From Spirometra erinaceieuropaei (lineage: Eukaryota > Platyhelminthes > Cestoda > Diphyllobothriidea > Diphyllobothriidae), in contig CACRXP010000719.1 in assembly GCA_902702965.1 (NCBI GenBank), forward strand, positions 169,576 through 233,575: a stretch of 64,000 nucleotides of DNA, read 5' to 3'. This document shows positions 1-11,800 of this stretch, piece by piece. The number at the start of each line of letters is the position of its first letter. Within the stretch, counting starts at the first letter, position 1. The notes below the pieces were generated by a model. That model did not search any database and was not told the origin of the DNA. It was given only the letters and a program-made list of their open reading frames with translations. The translations under genes were made by a program, and so were the position numbers.

Positions 1-681
1 CGACCGCTACACTGTGAATCTAATTTCTCATTAGGACAGAGGATATGCTACGACTGACACCGTTGGCCAACTGAAATCTGTTTTTGGTTCGCAGATCTGG
101 ATCAAGAAACTGGAGATTTTCAAAAAAATTATCTTAGCGAACAATAAAAAAAGAAAAATTCGAAATGCAACATTTCTTTCAAAACCGAAATGAACGCTGG
201 TGTAGAATGGCCGCTCCTTCTACTGTCCGTGACGATGAACATTTGATTGCCATTCTGATGCTTTTGAAACGCAGCGCGGTTTGCATACGCACCAGTCCGT
301 TTCGGAAAATGTCCTTTGCTCAGGTGGAATATAGCCCTAAGTAGTTGTATCGGAGTAAACGTTTAAATATTTGAGTAGAAATCAGAGATGCCGTGTAGGT
401 AACAATCGGGAGACGGCACCCAAAAAATCCGTTACCTAGAAATAATACCTTTGAGAGTGGACTCAAACGCCTTCAGGATATATCAGCGGTTGTAGGCCTA
501 CTTTCACGCACTACTTGCACTTCCCTCGACGGCCTAATATGGGCTGGCCGAACGAACATCGCAGGAGGTTACATGGACGATGGTCGTTATTACCCATCCT
601 TCCCCATCGTTGCACACACACACACCTGAATATACGGCATACATTCGCATTATGGAAGTTCATTGCAAAACAAAATCATTT
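1..681. other. no gene recognised
   Basis: I see no coding signal or recognisable repeat boundary here. A short CA run lies near 613-627. The stretch ends at the Merlin transposase fragment on the minus strand. Confidence 0.5.
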
Positions 682-1150
682 TTAAATAGGATAAGTCTGC
701 ACAACATGGGACAGGAACAGTTCCCAGGCATCTGTCAAAGACACGGCATTGAGGCCAAACCAAAGGCGATACTGTACTTTGTCTCTGTGGGCCCACACAG
801 CTCGACCATATACTGGGACTTCCTTGTGGAGTTTCCTTTTCAGTTTACTCCAGTATGCCTCAATGGCATTGGTGTGCCGTCCTGTGATAGGGTCCTTGAA
901 GTTCTTTGAGTGTTTAACATAGAAATGTAGATAGCCTTCTGAGGGAAGACGATTATACGCCTTCCACTCGTCCGTTACCAATATACTGCCTTTGACGACC
1001 CATTTTGTAATAACGGAACGGAGAGCGAACCAACTTCCCTCATTCACCTGTTCAAATAAGGCTTTCTGTCGGCTAGTAGCTTACGTCCCCATCAGCCATC
1101 AACCATAAAACCCCTATTACCATCTGTCCCGTAAGACAGGCTGTTTTGGT
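682..1150 (-). pseudogene. Merlin (IS1595/ISXO2-like) DNA transposon, transposase C-terminal fragment
   Basis: The minus-strand open frame 682-1047 gives about 121 residues matching the C-terminal half of Merlin/ISXO2-type DDE transposases. The second catalytic Asp lies in VTDEWKAY and the catalytic Glu in HTNAIEAYWSKLK, so both are intact. A typical tail follows (AHRDKVQYRLWFGLNA). The frame can be followed upstream for a few codons (RQKALFEQV) to an in-frame stop near 1080. The N-terminal zinc-binding part and the first catalytic Asp are missing, so the fragment cannot be active alone. Merlin elements are known from flatworms. No terminal inverted repeat was found. A second, more degraded copy lies on the plus strand at 62003-62755. 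Confidence 0.8.
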
Positions 1151-1180
1151 TAGGCGGATTTTTTTGGCTGCCATCTCCGA

Positions 1181-2095
1181 TTGTTACCCCTACGACAACT
1201 AATGGCCACGGACATATTGCTGGATGCACCCGTCGCCAAACTAATCAGTACTCTGAGAGACCTCCTTGTCCACCGGCAGTCGCCTGCTTTGGCATTAGAG
1301 GCGTTGTATATTCGACGGCAACTAGCGACAGTGTCGGCCGATGCCTACGTCGAAGCCTTGCAAGAGCTGGCGCTGGAAGCCCTTCCCGATGAATCCCCCA
1401 CCCGTCTTGGGGCCGAACTCCTCAAAAGATGTACGCTAGGCGTTCGCAACACAGAATTGTACTCGAAGGTTATTCGTATACAGTGCACTTCGTCGAAGAA
1501 GAGGCTGGAGATGGCCCGCGGGTACGAAGCTGCAAATGTGACTCAAAGCAATTCGCTTCCGCCCAAGATCTTTTCGCTGTCGGATCCAACTCCGTCGACC
1601 TCTTGACTGCAACCTTCCAAAGTCCGTCGCCGTCAGACCTCACCTACAAGCTATCCTTATTGCCGCCGATTCAGCAGGCGCGCTAAGCGTTGTGGACCCA
1701 ACCGCCCTATTTGCCGTCGGCCGCTTTCTGGTAGGTCCGTGTTACCACTGCTAGTCTCCCGTCTTTGGCCGTGTTTTCTCGCAACGGTTGCCCATCTCTA
1801 ACTATTCCTGGAACCATTAACGACCAAAGCAGGTCGTTCTTGTCGGATACTGGGATATCTTGCTCTGCAGCTTCTTGCTAATCGTAGACCTACAAAAACG
1901 ATATAGCTTTCGACAGCTAACGGCTTTGTTATCCACCCCGAAGAGCAAACCTACTGTGCTGTGACCGTTGGCCATTTCGCCACAACTAACACATTTGTAT
2001 GTTTACGTTTACAGTGGGACGCGATAGCAGGTTTGAGACGCTATCACGAATCCATTGCATTATCTCCCCTTAGAATCTGCCTAGGTGATATTGGG
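1181..2095 (+). pseudogene. decayed Ty3/gypsy-like gag-protease remnant
   Basis: The open frame 1181-1606 (141 residues) reads like a retrotransposon capsid: it has a YIRRQ...ADAYVEALQELALEAL segment and ends in EMARGYEAANV, the usual close of a gypsy-type capsid. Further downstream are broken traces of a zinc knuckle (CYHC near 1740) and of an aspartic protease: an SDTG active site at about 1843-1854 preceded by a PGTIN-like run, and a protease C-terminal WDAIAG...RYHESIALS run at about 2010-2070. Stops and frame changes separate these pieces. No LTR was seen and no reverse transcriptase follows. The family assignment rests on pattern recognition only; BEL/Pao is an alternative. It is not a copy of the gypsy element at 23625-29119. 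Confidence 0.55.
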
Positions 2096-2099
2096 GTGT

Positions 2100-3606
2100 T
2101 TTGCAGAGATGATTACTGACGGACTGGGGCGGGATTTTCTTTATTTTTCAGTGCTTCTGTACAGCAAACGCTTATTTAGCTTCCTGAGGATTGTTTTATC
2201 CAATTTGACGTAAACAACAGGTCTTCAGGACATACTCATGTTCTAAAGCATGCAGTTGACACAGGGAATTCTCGACCTATCCGTCAGGCACTCGACATAA
2301 TTCCGTGTTCTATCAAAGGGATTGAGAGAAAAAAGGTTACATACAGAGCATCAGAAAGCGTTCTGCGCCATTACAATGGCGACAACAAAATAAGCAAAAC
2401 TATAGGGCATGCTAGCTAATGAGCAACCAACGACGAATGCCTGGACGCGACAGCGCAGGACTCTGTATGCCGGCGCCAGATCTACAAATCTACTGACTGA
2501 GTTCTCATCAGAGGCCCAGGTTTCGGAGTGAGCGATTTTCTCACTGGGTTCTGACTTAAACCCAGTCTATTTCGTAGTAGTAGACAGCGACTTGTGATAA
2601 TTCATCGTCTCTTCGCACAGCCAGCTTATGTTTCATGTTAGCGCCCAAAGGTCTGTGAGCGTCTGCCATGCCATTATTCAGCAAACATTGGCTCTCGCAG
2701 CCGGGTGTGCGCTGACTCTTCTCTGGCACCTCGTTCCTTGCCGGTAGATGCGGCTGTGTTCCCGCCGAGTATACACGTTGTATGCATGGCTGTCCAGTCA
2801 TTCTCATCTTTCGGACCAGTTCTCGTGCCGTTGTTGGTAAAAACACTGTCCAAGTATTGTTGTGAATTAGAAGTATGTTGGTAGGCTTTGCTGTGTGTCC
2901 GGCCGTGCCAACCACCTGCGCCCTCTCGCACCTTGGGTCTTCTTAAATATGTCTTGACGCAGGGCCCAGATGGTAAGGAGGAGAGTGCGGTATACGCTTT
3001 GTAATTCTACTCACTCTCTTAGCTAATTCCCGCGCAAATGGTAGACGGGCGCGCATCGATCACGCTATGGAAAGCCCTCGTCCCTTTGTTCCTTAGGGTT
3101 ATCTCCCTCTCTCGATCCCGGCACCAGCCGCACAGTGGCGCATGAAATAGACAGAATAGCATTATCGACAAAGACAAGCGGGACTGGGATGGTCAGTTGT
3201 GGCTTGTTAGCCGTCTTCGGCCTGTCCTACCCGATACCAAGGTGTGTAAAGCCTGGGATTAGATACCGCAACCTGTTGGTTGGAAGTCCAATGTGCCTAA
3301 CCATCAAACCACGGTCGGTTGCGACCGCACCTGTTTCCGCTTGCCGTGTAGCACACGTCGTCGGGCATGCAGACTCAAGGCATGCTTCAAGTCTGGCCTG
3401 TGTACCTACATATACAGTGTTTGCACAGGACGCGATATACTACTTTAGATTGCTCGTCGCGAATCAACACTTCTTTGATTTTTATGCATCAGGACTTTAG
3501 GTCCGTGTGCAATTCCAACACCTAGGTCCGCAGCAATGCGCCAGATCGTTTCTAAAATGTCCTTAATTTCTGGCAGATAATGTCACTTCCTTGTTGGTGT
3601 TGATGT
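2100..3606. other. no gene recognised
   Basis: Open frames of up to about 120 codons occur on both strands (for example 2556-2915 minus and 3135-3500 plus), but their translations show no domain and low-complexity composition. I take the stretch to be intergenic or unclassified repeat DNA. Confidence 0.45.
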
Positions 3607-4038
3607 TTAGGTCCTCTGTGTGTAAACACTCAGGCGGCGACTCATAAATGCCTTCGAAAATAACGGTCTTAACGTGTTCTTCCCTCCGATTTGCAGCGGT
3701 GAGTTTGAATGGATTTGAAGAGCGTGTTCATACAACATCGTTTGTGAGCCACCGAGAAAATAAGCTGTGCTGTGGTCGATCGATGCCTTCTTATAAACCG
3801 TCCTTTCAAGTTCGCCCCTAAAGTTTCCTCTGACACGCCCATCAGGACAGAACAAATGCTGTCCCGGTCTTTCTTCCTTTGTGAATTTTATATTAAGAAA
3901 GACTGCGTTAAGGGGATTGCAGAAATTTTGTAGGGTGTCTTTTTTACTATAACAAGCGTCAAATAGACCTCCCTTAGCATTCACATGTTTGATTTCTACT
4001 CCATGTAGTATAAGTGTACTGCTCTGGCGGAAATTCAT
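3607..4038 (-). pseudogene. possible Penelope-like reverse transcriptase fossil
   Basis: A 143-codon minus-strand frame contains LNIKFTKEERPGQ followed by a GELERTVYKKAS run. This resembles the stretch just after the catalytic YVDD in PLE reverse transcriptases, where the two intact comparators in this window read IQFTMEEE...LDVLVCR...KVFRKATNT (PLE1) and IQFTREDE...TVYRKATNT (PLE2). The catalytic motif itself and any GIY-YIG part are absent. The remaining residues align poorly, so this is either a very old fragment or coincidence. Confidence 0.4.
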
Positions 4039-4397
4039 TTAAAGAAATTAAATGCTCGCCAATTTTTCTTCTAATACGCGGGAATTTCCTACGCTCTGAA
4101 CCAAGGTAGGTGCCATGGAAGTTGAATTGCACACGATATTGCCTTCATTCGCGGAATTTCTGCACCTAACCTCATCTATCTCAAGCAGATTGGAACGATT
4201 CTTGTCATTCGAATGACTGCAACGGTAGCTTCAACGTGCAACTCGCGTCGTGATATCCGATTAATCACATGTCTAAATATGTGTTTTGAATTGAGCATTG
4301 AGTGTGAGTCCTCTGCGTAACCAACCCTCGAGGCAGTGTGAGGGTCATTTAATCTGTCCATATCCTGTTTTATGTCTCTGGGATATGAAGCACCCAC

Positions 4398-4540
4398 TGT
4401 AGATATGCTAACTCATGAAATGCTAGTTAAAATGCCTTTTTGACTCAAACAGATTGTCAGCTTTTCGATTGAACTTCTTTTCGGTCGTCTGCAAAAATCA
4501 TATTCAGTAAAGACATGACTGCTAAAGTGGTACGAGTTTT
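4398..4540 (+). repeat. left end of a TIR-family repeat (partial copy)
   Basis: The run AGATATGCTAACTCATGAAA near 4402 matches the terminus of the 984-bp element at 53424-54407 (AGATGTGCTAACACATGAAA). Similarity fades after about 140 bases, so only one end is present. It lies about 280 bases upstream of the predicted promoter of the first secreted-protein gene. Confidence 0.5.
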
Positions 4541-4822
4541 CATACTATTAGGCGCGGTTCGGATGAAACGATGAGGACGAAATAAGTGACATCATTTCTC
4601 ATGTAAACAGAGTCAGAAACATTAGCAACTGTAAATGTCCTTTTTACTTCGACACTAAGAATTAGCTTAGCACACCCAACACTGCGTTCTGAATTTCACC
4701 TGGCGGTGTGGATGCTTTCATTTGTCATGCGTGTCATCGATCTAAACTGAACTTCTGACAGACATTTGCAACGTTCTTACTTATTATTGGCTGATGTAGT
4801 TCGAGAACATCTTCGATTCTAC

Positions 4823-5050
4823 TATAAATAGAGCAGTTGTTGCAGTCAAATTCAGCTCCAGTTAGATAAGGTAAATTTTTTATGTGGTTTCCTTGGTTAT
4901 TTTTGTCCATAATTTGAGTTAGAATTCCTGAATACTATCGGAAGTTTGATAAATGACCAGATCTTTGTTTTCAATCGTAAAGTCGACTTTTCTACATAAA
5001 AATAACTTTACTCTCGCTGTAAGCATTTGTAATTTTATTTACACATACAG
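4823..5050 (+). promoter_or_regulatory. TATA box, leader exon and 5' UTR intron of the gene at 5058
   Basis: A canonical TATA box, TATAAATA, lies at 4823-4830, and an inverted CCAAT (ATTGG) lies near 4787. Transcription would start about 30 bases downstream, near 4853-4858. A short leader exon can then end at 4870 before a GTAAAT donor, with the intron running to the acceptor ACACATACAG ending at 5050, eight bases before the ATG. The paralogue at 44783 has the same layout: an acceptor ending at 44775 and a GTAAGT donor at 44666. The TATA box is seen directly; the leader exon is inferred. Confidence 0.55.
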
Positions 5051-5057
5051 GTTTCCG

Positions 5058-7110
5058 ATGAAGTTTATATGCATACTGCTTCTGATCGGTGAGCAAACTT
5101 GCGCCCATATGTATTTACTCTAAATATCGTTTCCTATGAATGCATTCGACAATAATCTCACGCCATTTTGCAAATACCAAACAAAGAAGTCATGCTGGCG
5201 AGGTTTTCTGATTTCCTAAATAAACCTGCGTAGCTCAGCGCTTATTAGTCTCAACGCAATAAAAATCTGCTCAATATGGAGAGAAAACCTGGCATAATAG
5301 CGTGTGTTTATGTCTTTTACAATATATCAAACAAATCTAACTGTGCATGAAATTTATTTGACTAAATCACCTTATCTTTGCTTGGTTATCCTTTGTGTAT
5401 GCCTGCCCGCCACACTTTATGTTGTGCATTACAAATGGATAATGCCGCCTTTCAGGGAGCTGCTTTGCAGTTAATTATAAAGTTGGGGATACAACGAGCT
5501 TTTACCGGTTTGAATTCAGACCTCCGGTCAGTGAGGTACGTTTTCACTTTTAGTGCTGTATCAATTCAATGACGGCTACCAAATTGCGCAAAAGCTAAAT
5601 CACCAATTCGAAAAAACTATCGCCCGTATTTATTACGCCTGTTATTTTGTGGCCTAATTACTGAGACTCAAGTTTAAAAACCACTGTTTTAGGTTATAAG
5701 CTCGTCTTCTGCAATCAAACGTGATAATTGCAAGTCGCGGGATTTCTGCTTCCAGACATTTAACGGTATGCTTTCGGAAAACATGCAAACTTACATATAC
5801 ATGAATTGGTAGTTTTACATTTCCCTTCTGTTTTTAGCAAAAAGAGGCGCTATTGTACACGGAAAGATCTCCGAAGCCGTATCTGCAGTAACGTTCTACG
5901 TTCGTAACAGCAAAAACCCACAAGCCTTTGTCATAACTGCAAAGGGCCTTCCCAAACAAGGTGGGTTGGATTACATTGTATAATGCTTACGTCAGCGAAA
6001 GGGGGTAGTTAAATACCAAGGTTTTTCATTGTCCCATGCACTGGAGAAATTTTCAACCCATGATAGGAGACAGGAGAGTTCTTTATTTTAATTAGTCCGA
6101 AGATTACTGTGCATCTCACTAAAACGTTCGGCAGTATTTCATCAACTAAATTTCAGATTTAAAATGACTAACTGTGTATTAATCGTGTGCCCATTAGCAT
6201 TTGTCAGCACTCACATAACCATCTCTATGATTGTTTGCACTCCGATATCACTGTTCTAAAAACAGTTAAAATATCATTTCTTTCTAAATTCCAATATCAA
6301 GTTTTAAAGTTTAGCTGTTGTTGCGATATACTAAAGTTACCAAATTTGTCTGATTTATTGAGCATTTTGCCTCGTTCTATGATTGCACTTTTTTAAAATA
6401 TCCTTGTGTCAGAACCAGCACTCCCGAGTGGCGCGGTCGTTATGAAAACTGTGGAGGTTGAACGCGGTTATTCGTTTTCCTATCTCATTATTTTTAATAA
6501 TGACGTTCAGGTACGATAAAATTACTTAAAATTGTACTTATTTGTCCTTATAAAAGAGCCGTCTTATATCATAAATCCTTCAATTTCTTAAAATTCTTAA
6601 GCAAATCGAAGTCTCTGGAGGCGCCGAATTGGCAAGAGATAGCTACCAACCACCATCTCTGGGTGTATACAGCCCACTCTGTATGTCTTTGTAAACGGCA
6701 TAACAGTTGCCACACTACCCTTTTTTACCTAATGCGTTACATTCATAATTGGCTTCAGTCATATAATTAAAAATTTACATTAAGAATATAGATATATAAA
6801 TATTTGTTTCACTTAAGGTAAACAAATTTGACGTTTCCAACTTTCCGACAGTTTTTAACTTCCCACAGACTTGACCAATCCACGGCCTACCAACATTATG
6901 TTCATCACCGGTTACATCGAAAACAAGAAAATGTCATTCGCGGTAAAGTATGCCGATAATACAAGCGAGGTATTCAACTTCTTGCCCGAATATGAATATG
7001 GAGCATTCTACCGTGGCTACTCTATCTCTGGTTTCAACAGCGTGGGCCATATAAAACCCCTGTGGTGGGTTATGCTCGCCGGTATTGCCTTTCGGCTGGT
7101 TTACGTTTAA
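5058..7110 (+). CDS. secreted protein of unknown family, seven exons (paralogue 1)
   Basis: Coding exons are 5058-5088, 5456-5535, 5693-5765, 5838-5960, 6413-6510, 6602-6680 and 6869-7110 (TAA). All introns are GT-AG, with phases 1, 0, 1, 1, 0, 1. The joined product is 241 residues. It starts with MKFICILLLIGSCFA, a short typical signal peptide, so the protein should be secreted. The mature part has only two cysteines, in NCKSRDFC (C-x5-C), likely a small disulfide loop, and one N-glycosylation sequon (NTS). It is rich in predicted beta strands (VTFYVRNSKNPQAFVIT, YSFSYLIIFNNDVQ). The last exon holds the best conserved blocks: TGYIE, EYGAFYRGYSIS and PLWWVMLAGIAFRLVYV. The exon model was built by comparison with the paralogue at 44783-47823; every exon has the same length and about half the residues of the last exon match. 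I do not recognise the family, and transcript evidence is not available here. Confidence 0.85.
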
Positions 7111-8600
7111 CCGTGTAAAAAATTATCGTTTGCAACACAATATTTTGTTTGTATGAGAATACATTTTTGATTCGAATATTGCATTTATTCTGCCGATTTA
7201 CGGGGCACGTCTAGTTATACCAGAACGCAAACTGGTCTGCGGATGATGTACCTGTAATTTATTCGTCTTCCTTGTGCGAAATGTTCAATGACCTACTGGA
7301 AACGCAGATCTAGCATTGACAACGCCATATCATGGGGGCGAGCAACCTTGACTCCAGACCGATAATAAAGCATACTATGCCAGCATACTGCCTCCTAGCC
7401 CCGTACAGCCCTGGAGGTAGCACGCAACGGGTATATGCCAAATTCTGTTCAAGAGTCAGCAGGCATCGTTAAATGACGTCTTCACCGTAGCCTTGGTTCA
7501 TTGCCGGACTTAAATGCGGGGCGCACGATTGGAGACTTCCCTGAATTACAGGCAACTATGCACTAATTCCGAGAATGGGCTATGTTCTGAACACGGGAAT
7601 ATATGCCCCTGAAGTTAACTGTAAGTGTATCTGTAGTTAGATGGTTTTTCTCATGTGCAAGACTTACACAAACCAATATTTCGACCAACACGGATAACAC
7701 TAGATAAACTGCATTGTGATACTTCAAGTCCGCATGTGGGTTTGTGATGTGCATTCGAACTCCGCCTTTTGCAGTTCCGTGAACTAGCAGCTTCAGAAAG
7801 GCTTGATGCTGTTGATGGGCATGCCACTGAGATTTAATTGTATTTGGTAACGGCAAAGTATATCGACATTTTGACTGATTTAATCAAAGTAAGCGATAAA
7901 AACAGGGCAAACTATAATGACCCCTACTTTATTTTTAGTTAGTCATGTACTAGTTTTGGCAGTCTGGTCTATTGGCTTGACGTGGGACTATTTGCCCATT
8001 GAACGTTTTCTCGAGTGGACTTAGACAAGGTAACAGACAGACACAACTCCGAAGGCTGATTAGTTTTCGGTCAGAGGGTAGGCCTGTGTGTGATTTGAAT
8101 TTAGACGCTATATTTTGTTGGAGCGAGAAAGGCTGAGGCAACAGCTGTCACAAGCTCAAATCTTCTCACGCCATTCAATCAGTAATGACGTTTACTTTGG
8201 AAGTCTGCCGTGAACGCAAGTTGTTCGACGAAGCAGGTCAGATCAACAAATGATTTGTCAGTATCCACTTTTACTAGGTCTCTTCAAAGGGAATTCGATC
8301 AGTAATGTGAAACTGCCAAACTGATGCGTCCCCACTTTAGATGCCAGGTAAAGTCATGCTGTGTGGTCTCTTAGTTGAACAACATATCCAACTTGCCGAT
8401 AAAACAGCAAGAAAGTATGTTGCGAAGGATAACTCTCTCCTTTAACATCAAGTCTCCTCACTGCTCGTGTCGCATCGAACAACTATTCGCTGCTGAGGGA
8501 GGAACAAAGGGTTCAAAGGAAATTCAAAACCGTCACTGCAATATTTGGAGTTCTAGTCAAATGTTGTCCTCGACAAAGCCCTCATAGTCTTAACAATCAC
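7111..8600. other. no gene recognised
   Basis: Downstream flank of the secreted-protein gene. No canonical AATAAA was noticed close to its stop. Open frames at 7563-7856 and 7950-8141 (minus) have no recognisable content. Confidence 0.45.
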
Positions 8601-8613
8601 GTGCCGTTTAAGT

Positions 8614-8832
8614 CGGTGACGCGCCAGTCTAAAGTCACAACTGGCAAACGAAACTCCGGTGCAGCTAAAGACGGATTAGATCATTGTCATCAAAGACTGG
8701 TGTGCGGCAAAGCCCGCAAAAGAATCTGGATGCAAAAGGGCCTTGCCAACCAGAGAGGAATATCCTCACTGCTCATCTCAGTGACGCGCCAGTCTAAAGT
8801 CACTACGGGCGAAGGCAAACGGAATTCCGGCC
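8614..8832 (+). repeat. two direct repeats with GTGAC...GTCAC palindromic core
   Basis: The run GTGACGCGCCAGTCTAAAGT at about 8617 recurs at about 8781, roughly 164 bases apart. Each copy is followed by CAC and then by CGGCAAACGAAACTCCGG-like sequence. The outer GTGAC and inner GTCAC are complementary and could form a short hairpin. This looks like a local tandem duplication of a repeat unit; I know no function for it. Confidence 0.6.
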
Positions 8833-8879
8833 CGACTGTTGCACTTTACTCTGTGCCTGACATTAACTTATGCTAAGAC

Positions 8880-11800
8880 TTTGATCCCAAACCTAATGCC
8901 TAAATTAATTTCAATATATATTCATAAAATTTTCCTGAGTTATACGCACGGAAGTATTTTATAAAGACCACATGTAAATTACCAATCATTTAGCTACCAT
9001 TAAATCTGCTAGAACTTAAATTTTCATATACACAGACGGTCAATTTTTGAATAGCCAGTACATTCGCGCAATGGCATTGCTTACTCAAAAAACGCAAATG
9101 ACATGCTGAAACCCCCTTAAGCAGAAATATAAAGCATTTGAGCAGGGGAGGATATCATGTTTGAAAACGCGATGAATCCTAAATGAGCATATTTCTGCTG
9201 CTGCGAAAGATCTGTCCGCTATTTCTCCTGATATTTAACTGTGATAATGCTTTCTGGAGGTCAGAGGAATTCTCCACAAAAGTCTAATCAAAGCGCCCAC
9301 AGTATCTTGTCATTCCCAAAACACATGTTCTCTGATTCCGCCCATACGAGTGCATACGTTTGTCTGCACCCTCCTCCGCCTCCGGTTTTCTTTACTTTGC
9401 CTTGAGACCGGCGTAGATGTTGGGTGAGAGAGAGAGAGAGTGCGATAGATTCTGTGCAAGTCTAATTCACGTATAAGTCACCGTGGCTGTTGCACCTTGC
9501 TCTGTGAAGCACGGTGGACATCGTCGGAATCGACAGTCGAGCAGTCGCATAGGTTCGTCAACAGGAGGATATAGGATAATGTTAAATGTGCCCCTAAAAT
9601 GGGCCTCGTGTTAAATACGCTAGACGAGCAAACGGGCTAGATTAGAGTCCGACAGGGGTTGCTGGAAGTACGCACTTGTAACAAAGGCCAACACTGGGTT
9701 CCCAGTTATCCCCCACAACCTTGGCGGGTAAATTCCCCATGAGTGTCCGTTGAGGACCAGGGCGTGTGGTGGCACGCCTAGGTGCGGGTTCATTCGCCAT
9801 GACAGCCACCTATGTTCTCTCCCGTTTCCCCCCCCCCTCCCACATTCTTGGCTCTTTTCTGAAGGCACATTGTGCTGAAAGAGAAGGAGAGAGTGGTTTG
9901 GAGGAAGAGTAAGTCCACTCTCACTACAAAAGAAGTGACGGGCAAGTTAGTGTCTCTGCTGTCGCCCTGCGGTGGAGTACACGGTGGCCATCATCAAAAA
10001 CGGGGGCTGAACTCTGCCAACTTTTTCAGACAATCGAGATGAATCAGTTCGCGCCAGTTGGCTCCACAACTGGAAAAAACCACAACACGCCGATTCGCCT
10101 TCGTGGATAACAAAAGCCTCCAATAAGCGACACCTGCTGCATAGACAGTCTGATATGACACACATGCTTACGTCGCCTGATTTATGATGTATGGCGGCGT
10201 CGCTTCTATCTAGTTTAACCTCTGATCTTGTCTGTGGGTCATGCGGCAGAGTTAAAAGTTGTAAAAAAGTGCAAATCACTTACAGCCTTTTTGCAAGAAG
10301 GACGTAGAGGGAAACACAGGTCCAGTGGAGCGAGCTGCCTATGTATTATATGTGGTATGTGTCCTATGACACAGCGTTCGTTGTCGCCATTGAAAACCTG
10401 GCGGGCGGACTGAAAAGGATCAAGTGAGATCTTAACCACAACAGTGAGAGTCAAACGCCCACTTGATCTGCATACAAAATTGTGATATTAGCATAGAAAC
10501 GTCGGGAACTATTCCATTATTTCCTGTTTAGCTCTGAGCAAAGGGTGCAACAGTCACTGCGATTAGTATGTCTGCTGTTCTATCGAATGATACCAATAAT
10601 ATCAGTGGTAGCAAGTCTTTGTCAATAATTGCAGGCATTGACTAAGTGATACGTAGTTGTGCAGCAAACAGATTTAACCATCCTCAGTCGTTGACCTTTA
10701 AATTACCTGAATTCGCTAATGGAGATTAATGTCGTGCTGAACCCGAAGTTGTTTTGTGTGTCCAAAGTGCGAATGTGCTTTGCAGAAGTTGATCATAACG
10801 CTGAACTATTGTCCTCTGATCCTCCACTACGTTTATTAATTTTAACTCGCGAGTAGATCCTTTTAGTTTAACTAGCTTTTCATTGGCAAGACTTAGTGGC
10901 GTTATCTGTCGACTCTCCTTTCGGCAACAATGAGTACAGTGAAGAGCCAAGTTTCAATGATATTAGATTTTTCGCAGATTTGTAAAAACTTAATGGTAAT
11001 CGTTTTTCGCGAACCTATATCTAAAGCAGCGGGTATTGTCAGACGTCGCGTGATTCAAGACTTTTTAATTTCCGTGTAAACCCTTTTCCCATGGGTTAAA
11101 TTGCACGTCACCCGAAGGTTTTCGAGGAACAGCATACATATTCGAAATACGCCGGCGCCTGCCCTGTTGAAAAGTCATTGAGACCGGACGTTATTTTTGC
11201 GATATTTGGAGACGTGTCAAGTCTCCACATGTCTTCATCGCCATAAGGAAATATTCGTATAAAATTATAATTATTATTATTAACTTAGTCGTCGCTGTGA
11301 ACAGGGCAATTTTTGATTTTATGCAGTCGTGCAGTCTACGTCGGTAGTCGAATCAGTTTCTCAACGAACGACGCCTGTATACTGTAATTTCGGATAATCC
11401 CATGTAGGCAATTATATGGATTGATTATTCATACAAGATTTTTATGCGTACGTTGGCTTCCAAATCACAGACGTCACCGTTTTATCTCATAGCAATAACA
11501 GTTTTCACGAATGGAGATGAAGGTCAGAATTCCATTAGTATGGATGATAGATATAGAAGAGGACCGTTCGAGTGCCGGAGAATTCAGCTTATTTTTTTCC
11601 AGATTTCAAACTCACAGATCACTATCGCTGGTCAAGATGTGGCTTTCCAGGACTCTGCATGTCGTCGCCAGACCGATGCGTTTACTGGCTGAGATCCTGC
11701 CCGAGCCACAAGTTCCTGTGAATTTTCGGTTTCTCTTGCATCTGACGTAGTCAGTTATCCTGGTGGAAGAGAATTCTACCTACGTGTGCACACTCACTTT

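Noticed and set aside
4550..4640. Hammerhead-like run ACGATGAGGACGAAATAAG
   Set aside because: It lacks the CTGATGA core and a convincing stem II. It is only superficially like schistosome satellite hammerheads.
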